Origin: JAEUHQ01 sp964538915
GTDB lineage: Bacteria; Planctomycetota; UBA1135; UBA2386
Assembly (NCBI GenBank): GCA_964538915.1
Contig: CAZIFB010000003.1
Span: forward strand, 124,001 to 188,000
DNA length: 64,000 nt
Direction: 5' to 3'
This document shows, piece after piece, positions 43,370-51,354 of this stretch. The notes below the pieces were generated by a model, which was not told the origin of the DNA, did no database searches, and saw nothing but the letters and a program-made list of their open reading frames with translations. Every line of letters begins with the position of its first letter. The first letter of the stretch is position 1. Both the position numbers and the translations under genes were made by a program.

Positions 43370-43476
43370 CGGCCGGCGGATGATAGCCACCGCGGAGGCG
43401 GTGCGTCCCGCGCCCGATTTTCGGCGACCGGAGCGATGAAGCGCGGCCGCCAATCCGTACCGCAGGACGAGCGGGC

Positions 43477-44829
43477 ATGATCCGGGCCATGAGGCTCGAC
43501 CCGCTCGTGCATCGAATCCCCATTGCCATGATCCCGTTCTTCGACCTCACCCTCTTCGCGTTCGCCGGCGCCGTCGCGGTGCTCGCGGCCGTGCCGCGCG
43601 CACAATCCGAACCGAAGCCCCCCGCTCTCGATCCCGCGGTCACCACGATCCTCGACAGGATGGCCAGGACGCGCGGGCCCGCGGCCCCTTCGAAGGACAC
43701 CGCGATCACGATCGACGGTGACTACGCCGTGACCTTCGAAGGCGTACCGGAACCCGTCGCGAAGGGCGCCTTCCACGAGATCTTCGTCGGCCGCGACCTC
43801 GCGCGACACACCAGCACGATCGGCCAGTTCGCACCGATGGAGAAGGGACTGCGCGGCGATGTCGTGTGGGAGGTCGACCCGATGATCGGCGCGAGAGTCC
43901 ATCGCGGTCGGAACGCGGCCGTCGTGCGCCGCTACTTCGCCCTGTTGCGATGCGACGACCCGCGCTCGATGTATCGCGAGATCACCATCGCCCGAACGGA
44001 CAAGGTCGACGACCGCACGGTGACGGTGCTGAAGGCGACGCCGGCCGAGGGTTCGCCGGACCTGTTCCACGTCGACGCCGACGGCACGCTGCTTCGGGTC
44101 GAGACGGCGCTGCCCGCGCCGGAGTCCGCGGACGCAACCTGGGACATGCCCGACCTCATGCCGTCGGTGATCGCGTTCTCGGACTGGAAGAAGGTCGAAG
44201 GCGGGACCTTCCCGATGCGGCGCACGCTCACGATGGGCAAGGCGAAGGTGTCCTTCGTGGGTTCGACCGTCACCGTCGGTGGAACGATCGACGCTGCGAA
44301 GTTCGCGCCGCCGGCCGCTGTCGACAAGGTCAAGGTCGAGCACAACGGGCCCGCGTTCGACGCGAGCGGCAAACCGGTCCATCAGGTCGTCGATCGTCCG
44401 AAGCAGCTCGTCGCGAGCATCCGCGTGAGGATCGCGCCCACGGCGATCAGCAAGGAACTCGCGACGCTCCTGCCTGAGGTTCATCAGTACCTCGTCGAGG
44501 TCGGGGCGAAGATGGCCGGCCCGCCGTTCTCGCGGTACCACGCGTGGTCGGAGACCGAAATCGACCTGGAGGCCGGCATCCCCGTGCAAGAACCCATCAC
44601 ACCGAAGGGCCGCATCGTGAACGCCGAGCTGCCTGCGGGTCGCACCGTCACCGCGTGGCACGTCGGCCCCTACGACGGACTGCGCGGCGCACACGACCAG
44701 ATGCGCACCTGGATCGAGCAGCAGAAGCTGAAGGTCCGCGGCGGCTGCTGGGAGATCTATTGGACCGATCCCGGCATGGTCCCCGATCCAGCGAAGTGGC
44801 GGACGCAGCTGTTCACTCCGGTCGAGTGA
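43477..44829 (+). CDS. Secreted protein with C-terminal GyrI/SOUL-like effector-binding domain
   Basis: A protein of up to 450 residues; a hydrophobic signal lies at about 18-42 (PFFDLTLFAFAGAVAVLAAV), so the start may be ATG 43528. Residues about 45-270 resemble a lipoprotein-sorting (LolA-like) beta sheet (KEGDVVWEVD-type strands; EITIARTDKVDDRTVTVLKA). Residues about 310-450 match the GyrI-like/AraC effector-binding fold (AWSETEIDLEAGIPVQEPI, TVTAWHVGPYDGLRGAHDQM, REIYWTDPGMV-like end). This fold is normally cytoplasmic, so an exported copy is unusual. It could bind a small ligand or haem-like molecule. Convergent with the ECF42 gene, 4 nt between stops. Confidence 0.7.
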   Translation: MIRAMRLDPLVHRIPIAMIPFFDLTLFAFAGAVAVLAAVPRAQSEPKPPALDPAVTTILDRMARTRGPAAPSKDTAITIDGDYAVTFEGVPEPVAKGAFHEIFVGRDLARHTSTIGQFAPMEKGLRGDVVWEVDPMIGARVHRGRNAAVVRRYFALLRCDDPRSMYREITIARTDKVDDRTVTVLKATPAEGSPDLFHVDADGTLLRVETALPAPESADATWDMPDLMPSVIAFSDWKKVEGGTFPMRRTLTMGKAKVSFVGSTVTVGGTIDAAKFAPPAAVDKVKVEHNGPAFDASGKPVHQVVDRPKQLVASIRVRIAPTAISKELATLLPEVHQYLVEVGAKMAGPPFSRYHAWSETEIDLEAGIPVQEPITPKGRIVNAELPAGRTVTAWHVGPYDGLRGAHDQMRTWIEQQKLKVRGGCWEIYWTDPGMVPDPAKWRTQLFTPVE

Positions 44830-44833
44830 CGCG

Positions 44834-46078
44834 TCACTTCACGTCGAGTCGCGCCGCCCGAAGGAAGAGGTGCGTGCGCTCGGCGACACTCGGCGACCGC
44901 GCGGCGGCGGCTCGGAAGTCGGCGATCGCGCCTGCGGCGTCGCCAGCCCGTTCGCGAAGATGGGCGCGCACACCGAGCAATCGGTGGCCGTCCTTCAGGC
45001 GCGGATCGGCGGCGAGAGGTTCGAGCTGTGCGAGTGCCATCGCGGCGCCGTGCACCATGGCGACGGCGACCACACGATTCAGCGCGACCATCGGATTGTC
45101 CTGCAGCCGCAGGAGGAGGTCGTACAGCGCGAGGATCTGCGGCCAGTCCGTCGCATCGACGCTCGGCGCCTCGGCGTGAAGGGAAGCGATCGCCGCCTGG
45201 ATCTGGTAGCTGCCGATCGCTCCGCGTCGGAACGCCGCCGTGACCAGCGCGGAGCCCTCCGCGATCGCAGTCCGATCCCACAGGGCGCGATCCTGCTCGT
45301 CGAGAGGGACGATCTCGCCGCTCGGACCGGTGCGCGCGCGGCGTCGTGCGTCGGTGAGGAGCATCAGCGCGAGAAGGCCCGCGACCTCGGGATCGTCGGG
45401 CAGGAGCGCATTCACTTGCCTGGCGAGCCGGATCGCCTCGCTCGACAGCTCGACCCGCTGCAGCGACGGTCCGCTGCTGGTCGCATGCCCCTCGCTGAAG
45501 ATCAGGTAGAGCACGTGCAGCACGACGGCGAGGCGTTCCCCGCGTTCGTGCGGCGTCGGTAGCGCGAACGGGATCTCCGACGCCGCGATCGTCTGCTTCG
45601 CCCGACTGATGCGCTGCGCCATGGTGGCCTCGGGAACGAAGAACGCGGCAGCGATCTCGGCCGTCGTGAGTCCGCCCGCGGCCCGCAGCGTGAGTGCGAT
45701 CGCCGACGGCTCGGTCAGGGCCGGGTGACAGCACGTGAACAGGAGCGCGAGCGCATCGTCGTGCTCCGTCGCGAACGGATCGTCGTCGAGCCGCACCTCC
45801 GCGGTCGTGTTCGCTGCTGCCGCGACGTCGCGCTCGCGGCGCGTTCGCGCGACGTCGCTGTCGCGTCGATCGAGGGCGCGACGGAGCGCGACGGCGTACA
45901 GCCAGCCACCGGGATTGTCCGGAACACCCGTCGACGGCCATTCCGCTGCGGCCGCGAGACAGGCCTCCTGCACCGCGTCTTCGGCGCTCGCGAAGTCGAC
46001 GACGCGGCGCGCCAGTGCGGCGAGCACCTTCGGCGACGACTCGCGCAGCAGCCGCTCGATCGCGTTCACGCCACTCAC
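44834..46078 (-). CDS. ECF42-type RNA polymerase sigma factor
   Basis: A 414-residue protein, longer than ordinary ECF factors. Region 2 is at about 10-85 (ADFASAEDAVQEACLAAAAE-type helix; NPGGWLYAVALRRALDRR), region 4 at about 115-180 (LTCCHPALTEPSAIALTLRA-like, then TTAEIAAAFFVPEATMAQRI). The C-terminal 220 residues are the helical, TPR-like domain characteristic of ECF42 (RLAVVLHVLYLIFSEGHAT, DRALWDRTAIAEG, LYDLLLRLQDNPMVALNRVV). ECF42 factors are found next to DGPF/YCII proteins, and one lies directly upstream with a 4-nt overlap. The C-terminal domain replaces an anti-sigma factor in known members. Confidence 0.92.
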   Translation of the reverse strand: MSGVNAIERLLRESSPKVLAALARRVVDFASAEDAVQEACLAAAAEWPSTGVPDNPGGWLYAVALRRALDRRDSDVARTRRERDVAAAANTTAEVRLDDDPFATEHDDALALLFTCCHPALTEPSAIALTLRAAGGLTTAEIAAAFFVPEATMAQRISRAKQTIAASEIPFALPTPHERGERLAVVLHVLYLIFSEGHATSSGPSLQRVELSSEAIRLARQVNALLPDDPEVAGLLALMLLTDARRRARTGPSGEIVPLDEQDRALWDRTAIAEGSALVTAAFRRGAIGSYQIQAAIASLHAEAPSVDATDWPQILALYDLLLRLQDNPMVALNRVVAVAMVHGAAMALAQLEPLAADPRLKDGHRLLGVRAHLRERAGDAAGAIADFRAAAARSPSVAERTHLFLRAARLDVK

Positions 46079-46464
46079 ACTTCCGGCGCGTGCATCACCT
46101 GGCGCACCTCGATGGGCACACTCATCGGCTGTCCGCCTGGTCCGGGCGCGGACGACGCCTCCGCGGCGATCTCGACCACGCGCTCCCGCGAGGCGCAGTC
46201 GACGATCCAGAAGCCGGTGAGGAACTCACGCGCTTCGGCGAACGGACCGTCGGTGACGACGGGTGGCGCGTTCTTCTGCCACTTCACGATGCGGGCGGCC
46301 GTGGGCATGTCGAGCCCTTCGGCGACAACGAGTTCGCCGCGCGACTTCAGCTTCGCGTTGAACCGATGCATGAACTCGACCATCGCCTTGAAGTCGGCGG
46401 GCGACCACTTGGCCAGGTGCGTCTCGACGTCGCGGGGGGCCATCATCAGCAGCATGAACTTCAT
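46075..46464 (-). CDS. DGPF/YCII-domain protein, ECF42 partner
   Basis: A 129-residue protein from ATG 46464 (MKFMLLMMAPRDVETHLAKW). It has the YCII-like ferredoxin fold and the DGPF signature in TDGPFAEAREFLTGFWIVDC. The stop overlaps the start of the sigma gene by 4 nt (ATGA). In other bacteria such proteins are encoded with ECF42 factors and are likely target or partner proteins; their chemistry is not established. Both genes point away from the sigma factor at 46797, 332 bp away. Confidence 0.93.
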   Translation of the reverse strand: MKFMLLMMAPRDVETHLAKWSPADFKAMVEFMHRFNAKLKSRGELVVAEGLDMPTAARIVKWQKNAPPVVTDGPFAEAREFLTGFWIVDCASRERVVEIAAEASSAPGPGGQPMSVPIEVRQVMHAPEV

Positions 46465-46796
46465 TTCGGGGTCCTCGGGGTTGCGTCCGGCTCGGACGGA
46501 CGAGCCATTCTTGCATGGGGCTCGCGCCGCCATGCCACACCCACCCACCGATCCGAACCGGCGCCCTCGAGCGAGGGTGCCACGATCGATCCGGTCACAC
46601 CGGGCGGAGTGATCCATCCAAGGCACCAGTCGGTTCCGACCCCGGGTTCTCGACACTGCGGGCGGGTTTTCCACACGACCTTCCCGCGGCGGCATGGGGG
46701 TGCACGTCCGGAGGGGACCGGGTATTACACGCACCTCTCGAACGGTCTGCTTAGACCGGGGCCTATGGATGACGCGGTGGGTCGCGTCAGCGACTC
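46465..46796. promoter_or_regulatory. 332-bp divergent intergenic region, candidate promoters and small hairpins
   Basis: Separates the DGPF/ECF42 unit and the sigma gene at 46797. It contains an imperfect 9-bp hairpin (46562-46580), and a 6-bp inverted repeat cggtct-gctt-agaccg at 46743-46758, 38 nt upstream of the sigma start. The stretch ggtattacacgcacc (46730-46744) is AT-richer than its surroundings. No clear -35/-10 pair is visible by eye. Confidence 0.3.
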
Positions 46797-47396
46797 ATGA
46801 CGGCGCTTCCCGAACCAGAAGGAGACGAGGAGATCATCCGGCTCATGCGAGCGGGGAATTCACACGGTGTCGAGGCTCTGCTGCGAGTGCACGGCCCCAA
46901 CGTGAAGAGCCGCCTTCGGGTCGCGTTCGGACGGCGGGCGAGTGACCCCATGCCGGAAGACGCGACCCACGACGCGGCGATGTCGCTGTTCCGAGGTGCG
47001 GACAAGATCGATCCGAACGGCAACCTCGGGGGCTACTTCTACGTGGCCGCGCGGCACGAAATGCTCAGGCATGCAGGCCGGGAGAACACGACTCGGCACC
47101 ATCAGCTGTGGGACGGAGCCGAAGAGCACATTGCGGCGCCGAACGCAGCCGGCGCACTCACGAACGACATCAGCACCCGCGTCAGGGCACTGGTCGACTC
47201 GTTGCCCCAACTGGAGTGCGATGTCCTGATGCTCGACCAGGCTCACGACTTCGACCTTCCGGCAAAGGAAGCTGCAGCGATCCTGGGGACCACTCCCGAA
47301 GCGGTTTACTCCACCCGGAACCGAACGAAGAAACGCTTCGAAAAGCTGCTCGGACTCGACAGAGGAGACCGCGAAGGTCCGGAGGAGAAACCATGA
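46797..47396 (+). CDS. ECF-type RNA polymerase sigma factor
   Basis: A 199-residue protein from ATG 46797. Region 2 lies at about 15-85 (ARAGNSHGVEALLRVHGPNV-like start; SLFRGADKIDPNGNLGGYFY) and region 4 at about 125-185 (QLECDVLMLDQAHDFDLPA, EAAAILGTTPEAVYSTRNRT). The C-terminus is basic and acidic by turns. It is followed, with a 4-nt overlap, by a single-pass membrane protein that may be its anti-sigma factor. The two 5' neighbours on the opposite strand form an independent ECF42 unit. Confidence 0.86.
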   Translation: MTALPEPEGDEEIIRLMRAGNSHGVEALLRVHGPNVKSRLRVAFGRRASDPMPEDATHDAAMSLFRGADKIDPNGNLGGYFYVAARHEMLRHAGRENTTRHHQLWDGAEEHIAAPNAAGALTNDISTRVRALVDSLPQLECDVLMLDQAHDFDLPAKEAAAILGTTPEAVYSTRNRTKKRFEKLLGLDRGDREGPEEKP

Positions 47397-48133
47397 AGCC
47401 CGAAGACGAAGTCCACCCGTTCTCCGAGGAGATGAAGCAACTGCTGGCGCGGGCGATCCCGCCGCTTCCGCTCGATGAGGCCCGGGTGCACTCGACCGTG
47501 ATGCGCGCCGAGGCGGGCATGTACCGCCTCGAGGGCGGCGGCCGACCGCAACGGCGCTGGATTGCCCCGCTGGTGGGCGTCGGGATCGCCGTGGTGGCAA
47601 CCTTCGGTGTTTGGTACTGCAAGTCGCGGCCATCGACGATGCCCGCAGCTCCGGCGTCCTCGGCGACGGCACCGGTTGCGGCTGGCGAGTTCGACTATGC
47701 GACCGGCATCGAAGCGATCCGCGATGCGGCCTCGACGCCGAAGAGAGTCGTGCACCTCGCCCTGGCCGCGATCAACCAGGACACGAAGCGCGTTCTGGCG
47801 GAACTGCAGAAGCGCGGTGCCTACTCGGACGACATCCGCTCCGCTCTTCTCGACGCGTTGCGCGGCCCCGCACCGACTGCGCCTGCCCCGGAACGGGGCA
47901 ACTCGGCGATTCGCGCCAAGGTGATGGCCGGCACTTCCCTCACGCCGGAAGAGAAGGCGGCCCTCGTCGACGACCTGTGCGTCGCCGTCCGGGCAATCCG
48001 ATCTGTCCGTGGCGCCCAGCCGCAGCTGGAGAACTCCGTGGACCTGATGTGCCGCTACCTCACACAGGACGCCGAACGGCCGAACGGCGACGTGACTTCG
48101 GAAGCCCCCGGCACCGGTGGACAGAGCCAGTAG
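47393..48133 (+). CDS. Single-pass membrane protein, candidate anti-sigma factor
   Basis: The ATG at 47393 overlaps the stop of the ECF gene by 4 nt. Of 246 residues, the N-terminal 60 are soluble and charged (DEVHPFSEEMKQLLARAIPP, DEARVHSTVMRAEAGMYRL), followed by one hydrophobic span (APLVGVGIAVVATFGVWYC, about 60-80). The remainder is helical (IEAIRDAASTPKRVVHLALA) and should be extracytoplasmic. This layout and the coupling to the sigma gene are typical of anti-sigma factors, but the zinc-binding HxxxCxxC motif is absent, so the role is inferred. Confidence 0.62.
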   Translation: MKPEDEVHPFSEEMKQLLARAIPPLPLDEARVHSTVMRAEAGMYRLEGGGRPQRRWIAPLVGVGIAVVATFGVWYCKSRPSTMPAAPASSATAPVAAGEFDYATGIEAIRDAASTPKRVVHLALAAINQDTKRVLAELQKRGAYSDDIRSALLDALRGPAPTAPAPERGNSAIRAKVMAGTSLTPEEKAALVDDLCVAVRAIRSVRGAQPQLENSVDLMCRYLTQDAERPNGDVTSEAPGTGGQSQ

Positions 48134-48205
48134 GTCCCCGCAACGAGCCGGGCCGGGTCGCGGCACCCGGTACCACGAGTCGGCCCCGGCGCGCCGCGGC
48201 CGAGC

Positions 48206-48430
48206 TCACCACTCGATGTCGCGCACCTCGGATTGCTGACCGGGCGCCCGGAACGTGACCTGCGTCCAGCCCGCGGGGGGGTACCAGGTTACGTCGGTGT
48301 TGGCAGGCACTTCGATCGTCACCGTGCCTCCCTGACCGTTGTCCGCGGTCACCAGCAGGGTGCCGCCGCCGTCATGGCTGATCGTGGCACCTTCTCGCGC
48401 GATGATGACTTCCTCGGGTTCGACTTTCAT
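48206..48430 (-). CDS. Small beta-rich protein of unknown function
   Basis: A 74-residue protein starting at ATG 48430 (MKVEPEEVIIAREGATISHD). No signal peptide. It alternates short strands with glycine turns (GGGTLLVTADNGQGGTVTIE) and ends VRDIEW. Proline/tryptophan positions in VPANTDVTWYPPAGW and the overall size recall the small protein at 38590-38844. It lies convergent with the anti-sigma-like gene, 72 nt from its stop. Unrecognised. Confidence 0.45.
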   Translation of the reverse strand: MKVEPEEVIIAREGATISHDGGGTLLVTADNGQGGTVTIEVPANTDVTWYPPAGWTQVTFRAPGQQSEVRDIEW

Positions 48431-48869
48431 GACATCTCCGTAGCGTGGTGGTGGGTTGCCGTGGGGAGATAGAGGGGCGCCTCAGCACCGACCGGATCTC
48501 TCACACACGGGCTTGGGTGCGGCTGACCAGTCGCAGCAGAAAAAAATGCCACGGCGCTGAGATCCGCCCCTATCCATCCAAGAAGCCGCTCCGTCGTGCT
48601 CGTGGAAAGGGGTTGAAGGAGGGTGCTGTGGATCCGGATCCTTCGCGACCCCTTGACGTCGCGAAGGGTCCGGCCCCTGCGCCTTCGACGCACAGTCGGA
48701 TGGCCGTCGACGACCGATGGCTCCCAATCGAATGGTCGATCGCCATCTCGCACCGACGACCGGTCCAGGGGCCCCGGGCTCATCACACCGATGAACCGAT
48801 CCGTTCTGTGTTCGTTGGGAATTCCCGGGCGTCCATACCCGTAGACGGCGCAGCCATAGGAGGAGTCGG
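48431..48869. other. 439-bp intergenic region with an imperfect 14-bp hairpin
   Basis: Separates the small gene at 48206 and the thioredoxin-like/HEAT gene at 48870. The only strong structure is ggatccttcgcgac (48636-48649) pairing with gtcgcgaagggtcc (48658-48671), with one mismatch and an 8-nt loop. An AGGAGG ribosome-binding site lies at 48858-48863, 7 nt before the ATG at 48870. No protein is supported in this stretch. Confidence 0.6.
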
Positions 48870-50144
48870 ATGCGCGTGTCCCCGCTCGTCGCGTTCTCGC
48901 TGTTCGCCATCGCCGCCACCGCCCAGACCAACCCCGGGGCGGCGCCACCACCCGCGACCCCCAAGATCGCCTGGGAGACCGACTTCGACCGGGCGATGCA
49001 GCGGGCGAAGGAAGAGCACAAACCCGTCTTCGTCGCCTTCCTGATGGACGACGAGCCTGCGAACGACGAGACGATCGCCAAGCACTACACGGACAAGAGG
49101 ATCGTCGAGCTGTCCGGCAAGTTCGTGTGTCTGGCGTGCTGCATCGGCCAGCACGAGGAGAAGGACGGTTCGTGCACGAAGTTCCCCGGCACCACGTGCG
49201 CACAACATCAGGCCATCGAGAAGAAGGCTCGGGCGCGCTGGCTCACGGGCGAGGACGTCTGCACTCCGCAGCACGTCTTCTGCGACACCGCTGGCAACGT
49301 GGTGGCCCGCAAGGTGTACCTCATCCCGAAGGACGGGCTGGAGAAGTGCATGGTGCACACCCTCGACGCGGTGACCAAGGACCCCGACGCACGCGCGGTC
49401 GTCGCGGCAGAACGGGCTCGAGTCGACAAGTGGTTGAAGGACATCGAGAGTCGCAACGTCGAGGTCCGCGAGGCGGCCATGCGCGAACTCGTACTGACCG
49501 AGGACAACCGCGCGATCCCTGCGATCCTGCGCATCGCGAAGGCCGGCAGCGACGAGACCCTGCGCGTCGGCGCCATCAACTCGCTGGCCAGGAAGGGCAA
49601 CGTGCCAGCCGTACGCCCGCTCGCCGGCCTGCTCGGCGACGGCAAGGCCCAGATCCTCATCGCAGTCGCGCGTGCGCTCGAGACGATCCAGCTGCCCGAC
49701 GCGACCGCCGACCTGCTCGCATCCCTGAAGAAGGAGAAGCGCGACCGAGTGCGCGGGTTCCTGCTGCGGGCTGCCGCGCGCTCGTCGCCGACGAACGCCG
49801 CGGTGCGTGAAGCTTGCTTGAAAGCCCTGGCCGGTGCGTCCGCCCAGCTCGAGCCCTGCGTTCTCCTGGCCCTTGGCCGTCTGTCGCCGCACTCGACGAT
49901 CGTCGCGGCGGTGCGATCCCGCCTGTCCGACAAGAACCAGAACATCCGCGGTCTGTCGATCTGGGTGCTCGGAGCACAGGCTCTTCCCGAGTGCACGGAT
50001 CCACTGCAAGAACTGCTTCGCACGGAGAAGACCCCGGAGGTCGTCAAGATCGCCACTTCTGCCCTTTCGAAGTGTCGCCGCGAGAAGGTCGAGAACTACG
50101 ACAACCTGTTCACCACCTTCTTCTCCGACAGCGACTACCAGTAG
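48870..50144 (+). CDS. Secreted thioredoxin-like and HEAT-repeat protein
   Basis: ATG 48870 follows an AGGAGG box. A signal peptide (MRVSPLVAFSLFAIAATAQ) leads a 424-residue protein. Residues about 30-170 look thioredoxin-like (WETDFDRAMQRAKEEHKPVF, TPQHVFCDTAGNVVARKVYL) but the redox pair is replaced by a cysteine-rich segment (FVCLACCIGQHE, then SCTKFPGTTCAQH). Residues about 185-400 are HEAT-like helices (REAAMRELVLTEDNRAIPAI, LRVGAINSLARKGNVPAVRP). Similar proteins are common in Planctomycetota surface loci, without assigned roles. A 13-bp tandem repeat and a tRNA gene follow. Confidence 0.68.
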   Translation: MRVSPLVAFSLFAIAATAQTNPGAAPPPATPKIAWETDFDRAMQRAKEEHKPVFVAFLMDDEPANDETIAKHYTDKRIVELSGKFVCLACCIGQHEEKDGSCTKFPGTTCAQHQAIEKKARARWLTGEDVCTPQHVFCDTAGNVVARKVYLIPKDGLEKCMVHTLDAVTKDPDARAVVAAERARVDKWLKDIESRNVEVREAAMRELVLTEDNRAIPAILRIAKAGSDETLRVGAINSLARKGNVPAVRPLAGLLGDGKAQILIAVARALETIQLPDATADLLASLKKEKRDRVRGFLLRAAARSSPTNAAVREACLKALAGASAQLEPCVLLALGRLSPHSTIVAAVRSRLSDKNQNIRGLSIWVLGAQALPECTDPLQELLRTEKTPEVVKIATSALSKCRREKVENYDNLFTTFFSDSDYQ

Positions 50145-50163
50145 CGGAGCGCGCCGGCCGACG

Positions 50164-50202
50164 AGCGCCGTGGAGCAGCGCCGTGGATCAGTGTCGTGGA
50201 GC
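50164..50202 (+). repeat. Three 13-bp tandem repeats before the tRNA gene
   Basis: agcgccgtggagc (50164-50176), agcgccgtggatc (50177-50189) and agtgtcgtggagc (50190-50202) are head-to-tail copies differing at one to four positions. They end 38 nt before the tRNA. Could be a slippage relic or protein-binding array; nothing specific is known. Confidence 0.6.
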
Positions 50203-50239
50203 ATCGGCGCCGGATCGGCTACGGTCCCGAGCCCGCCGA

Positions 50240-50313
50240 AGGCCCATAGCTCAATCGGTTAGAGCTGGCGGCTCATACCCGCTCGGTTGGGGGTTCGAGT
50301 CCCTCTGGGCCTA
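50240..50313 (+). tRNA. tRNA with CAT anticodon, tRNA-Met or tRNA-Ile2
   Basis: A full cloverleaf folds by eye: acceptor aggccca/tgggcct, U8-A9, D arm gctc/gagc, anticodon stem ggcgg/ccgct with loop ctcatac (anticodon CAT), T arm ggggg/ccctc with loop ttcgagt, and discriminator A at 50313. CCA is not encoded. A1-U72 pairs, which argues against initiator tRNA. The C4-G69 and C5-G68 pairs match the recognition of lysidine synthetase in other bacteria, so tRNA-Ile2 is a serious alternative to elongator Met. Confidence 0.88.
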
Positions 50314-50343
50314 CTGCCTCGCACGGCGCGTGTCCTCCATCGC

Positions 50344-51345
50344 ATGCAGAGCCTCGACCGGAAGTCCATCCTCGATCGTCTACGGAACCTGCAGGCAGAC
50401 GTGCGCGCGACCCTGCGCGCCCACATGAAGTCTCAGTCGGCGGCCGTCTGGTCGCGAACCGTGCGCGACGGCACCGGCGACACGATCTTCGGCATCGACG
50501 CTGCCGTAGAAACGACCTTGCTGGAGCACTGCAAGGAATGGGGCCGAACCCAGCACTTCGTACTCCTGGCCGAGGGCCTCGAACAAGAAGGCATCACGTT
50601 CGGCAAGCCGGGTCTCGGCGGCCCCCCGTTCCGGCTCCTCGTCGACCCGATCGACGGAACGCGCGGGCTGATGTTCGACAAGCGTTCGGCATGGAGCCTG
50701 GCTGGCGCTGCGCCCGATCGCGGGCCCGCGACCGGACTCGAAGACGTCGAGCTCGCGGTGATGACCGAGTTGCCGACGACCCGCCAGCACACGAGCGATG
50801 TGCTCTGGGCCACTCGCGGCGGGGGCGCCCACGCCGAGCGTCACGACCTCGGCAACGGCACCGGCACGGGACTCAAGGTGGTTCCCAGTCACGCGACGAC
50901 GCTGCGCCACGGCTTCGCGACGGTGGCGAGCTTCTTCCAGGGCGGCAAGGAACTGATCGCCAGAGTCGAAGAGGCGATTCTCGCTCGATCCCTCGGTCCC
51001 TGGAACCCGCAGAAGGCCGAGGTCTACGCGGACCAGTACATCAGCTCCGGCGGGCAGCTGGCGGAGATGGCCCTGGGCCGCGACCGCTTCCTCCTCGACG
51101 TGCGTCCGCTGGTGCATCGCGCACTCGGCGTCCGTTCGTCGCTCGCCTGTCGGCCCTACGACATCGTGACGTGGCTCGTCGCGACGGAAGCCGGCTGCGT
51201 CGTGCGCGATCCGTTCGGAGATCCGTTGCGAGCCCCGCTCGACACGACGACGAACGTGGCGTTCGCTGCCTATGCCAACGAGAAGCTCGCCGACGTCATG
51301 ATCCCGATCGTGCGCGAGGAAGTGCGACGCCACCTGGGCGCCTGA
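50344..51345 (+). CDS. Inositol-monophosphatase-family phosphatase
   Basis: A 333-residue protein from ATG 50344 (MQSLDRKSILDRL). The family signatures are present: the EGLEQEG metal-ligand segment (about 88), DPIDGTRGLMF (about 106-116), and a late YDIVTWLVATEAGCVVRD motif (about 270-290). IMPase-type enzymes hydrolyse phosphate esters such as inositol-1-phosphate or fructose-1,6-bisphosphate with magnesium. It is longer than IMPases (about 260 residues) owing to an insertion around 140-190. It lies 31 nt after the tRNA, and convergent with the TlpA-like gene, 9 nt apart. Confidence 0.85.
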   Translation: MQSLDRKSILDRLRNLQADVRATLRAHMKSQSAAVWSRTVRDGTGDTIFGIDAAVETTLLEHCKEWGRTQHFVLLAEGLEQEGITFGKPGLGGPPFRLLVDPIDGTRGLMFDKRSAWSLAGAAPDRGPATGLEDVELAVMTELPTTRQHTSDVLWATRGGGAHAERHDLGNGTGTGLKVVPSHATTLRHGFATVASFFQGGKELIARVEEAILARSLGPWNPQKAEVYADQYISSGGQLAEMALGRDRFLLDVRPLVHRALGVRSSLACRPYDIVTWLVATEAGCVVRDPFGDPLRAPLDTTTNVAFAAYANEKLADVMIPIVREEVRRHLGA

Positions 51346-51354
51346 GGTCCCCCC

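Noticed and set aside
46797..48133. A zinc-binding anti-sigma (ZAS) domain in the protein at 47393
   Set aside because: No HxxxCxxC motif is present; the anti-sigma call rests on context and topology only.
50240..50313. Initiator tRNA-fMet
   Set aside because: Position 1-72 is an A-U pair, whereas initiators have a mismatch there, and the anticodon stem lacks the three G-C pairs of initiators.
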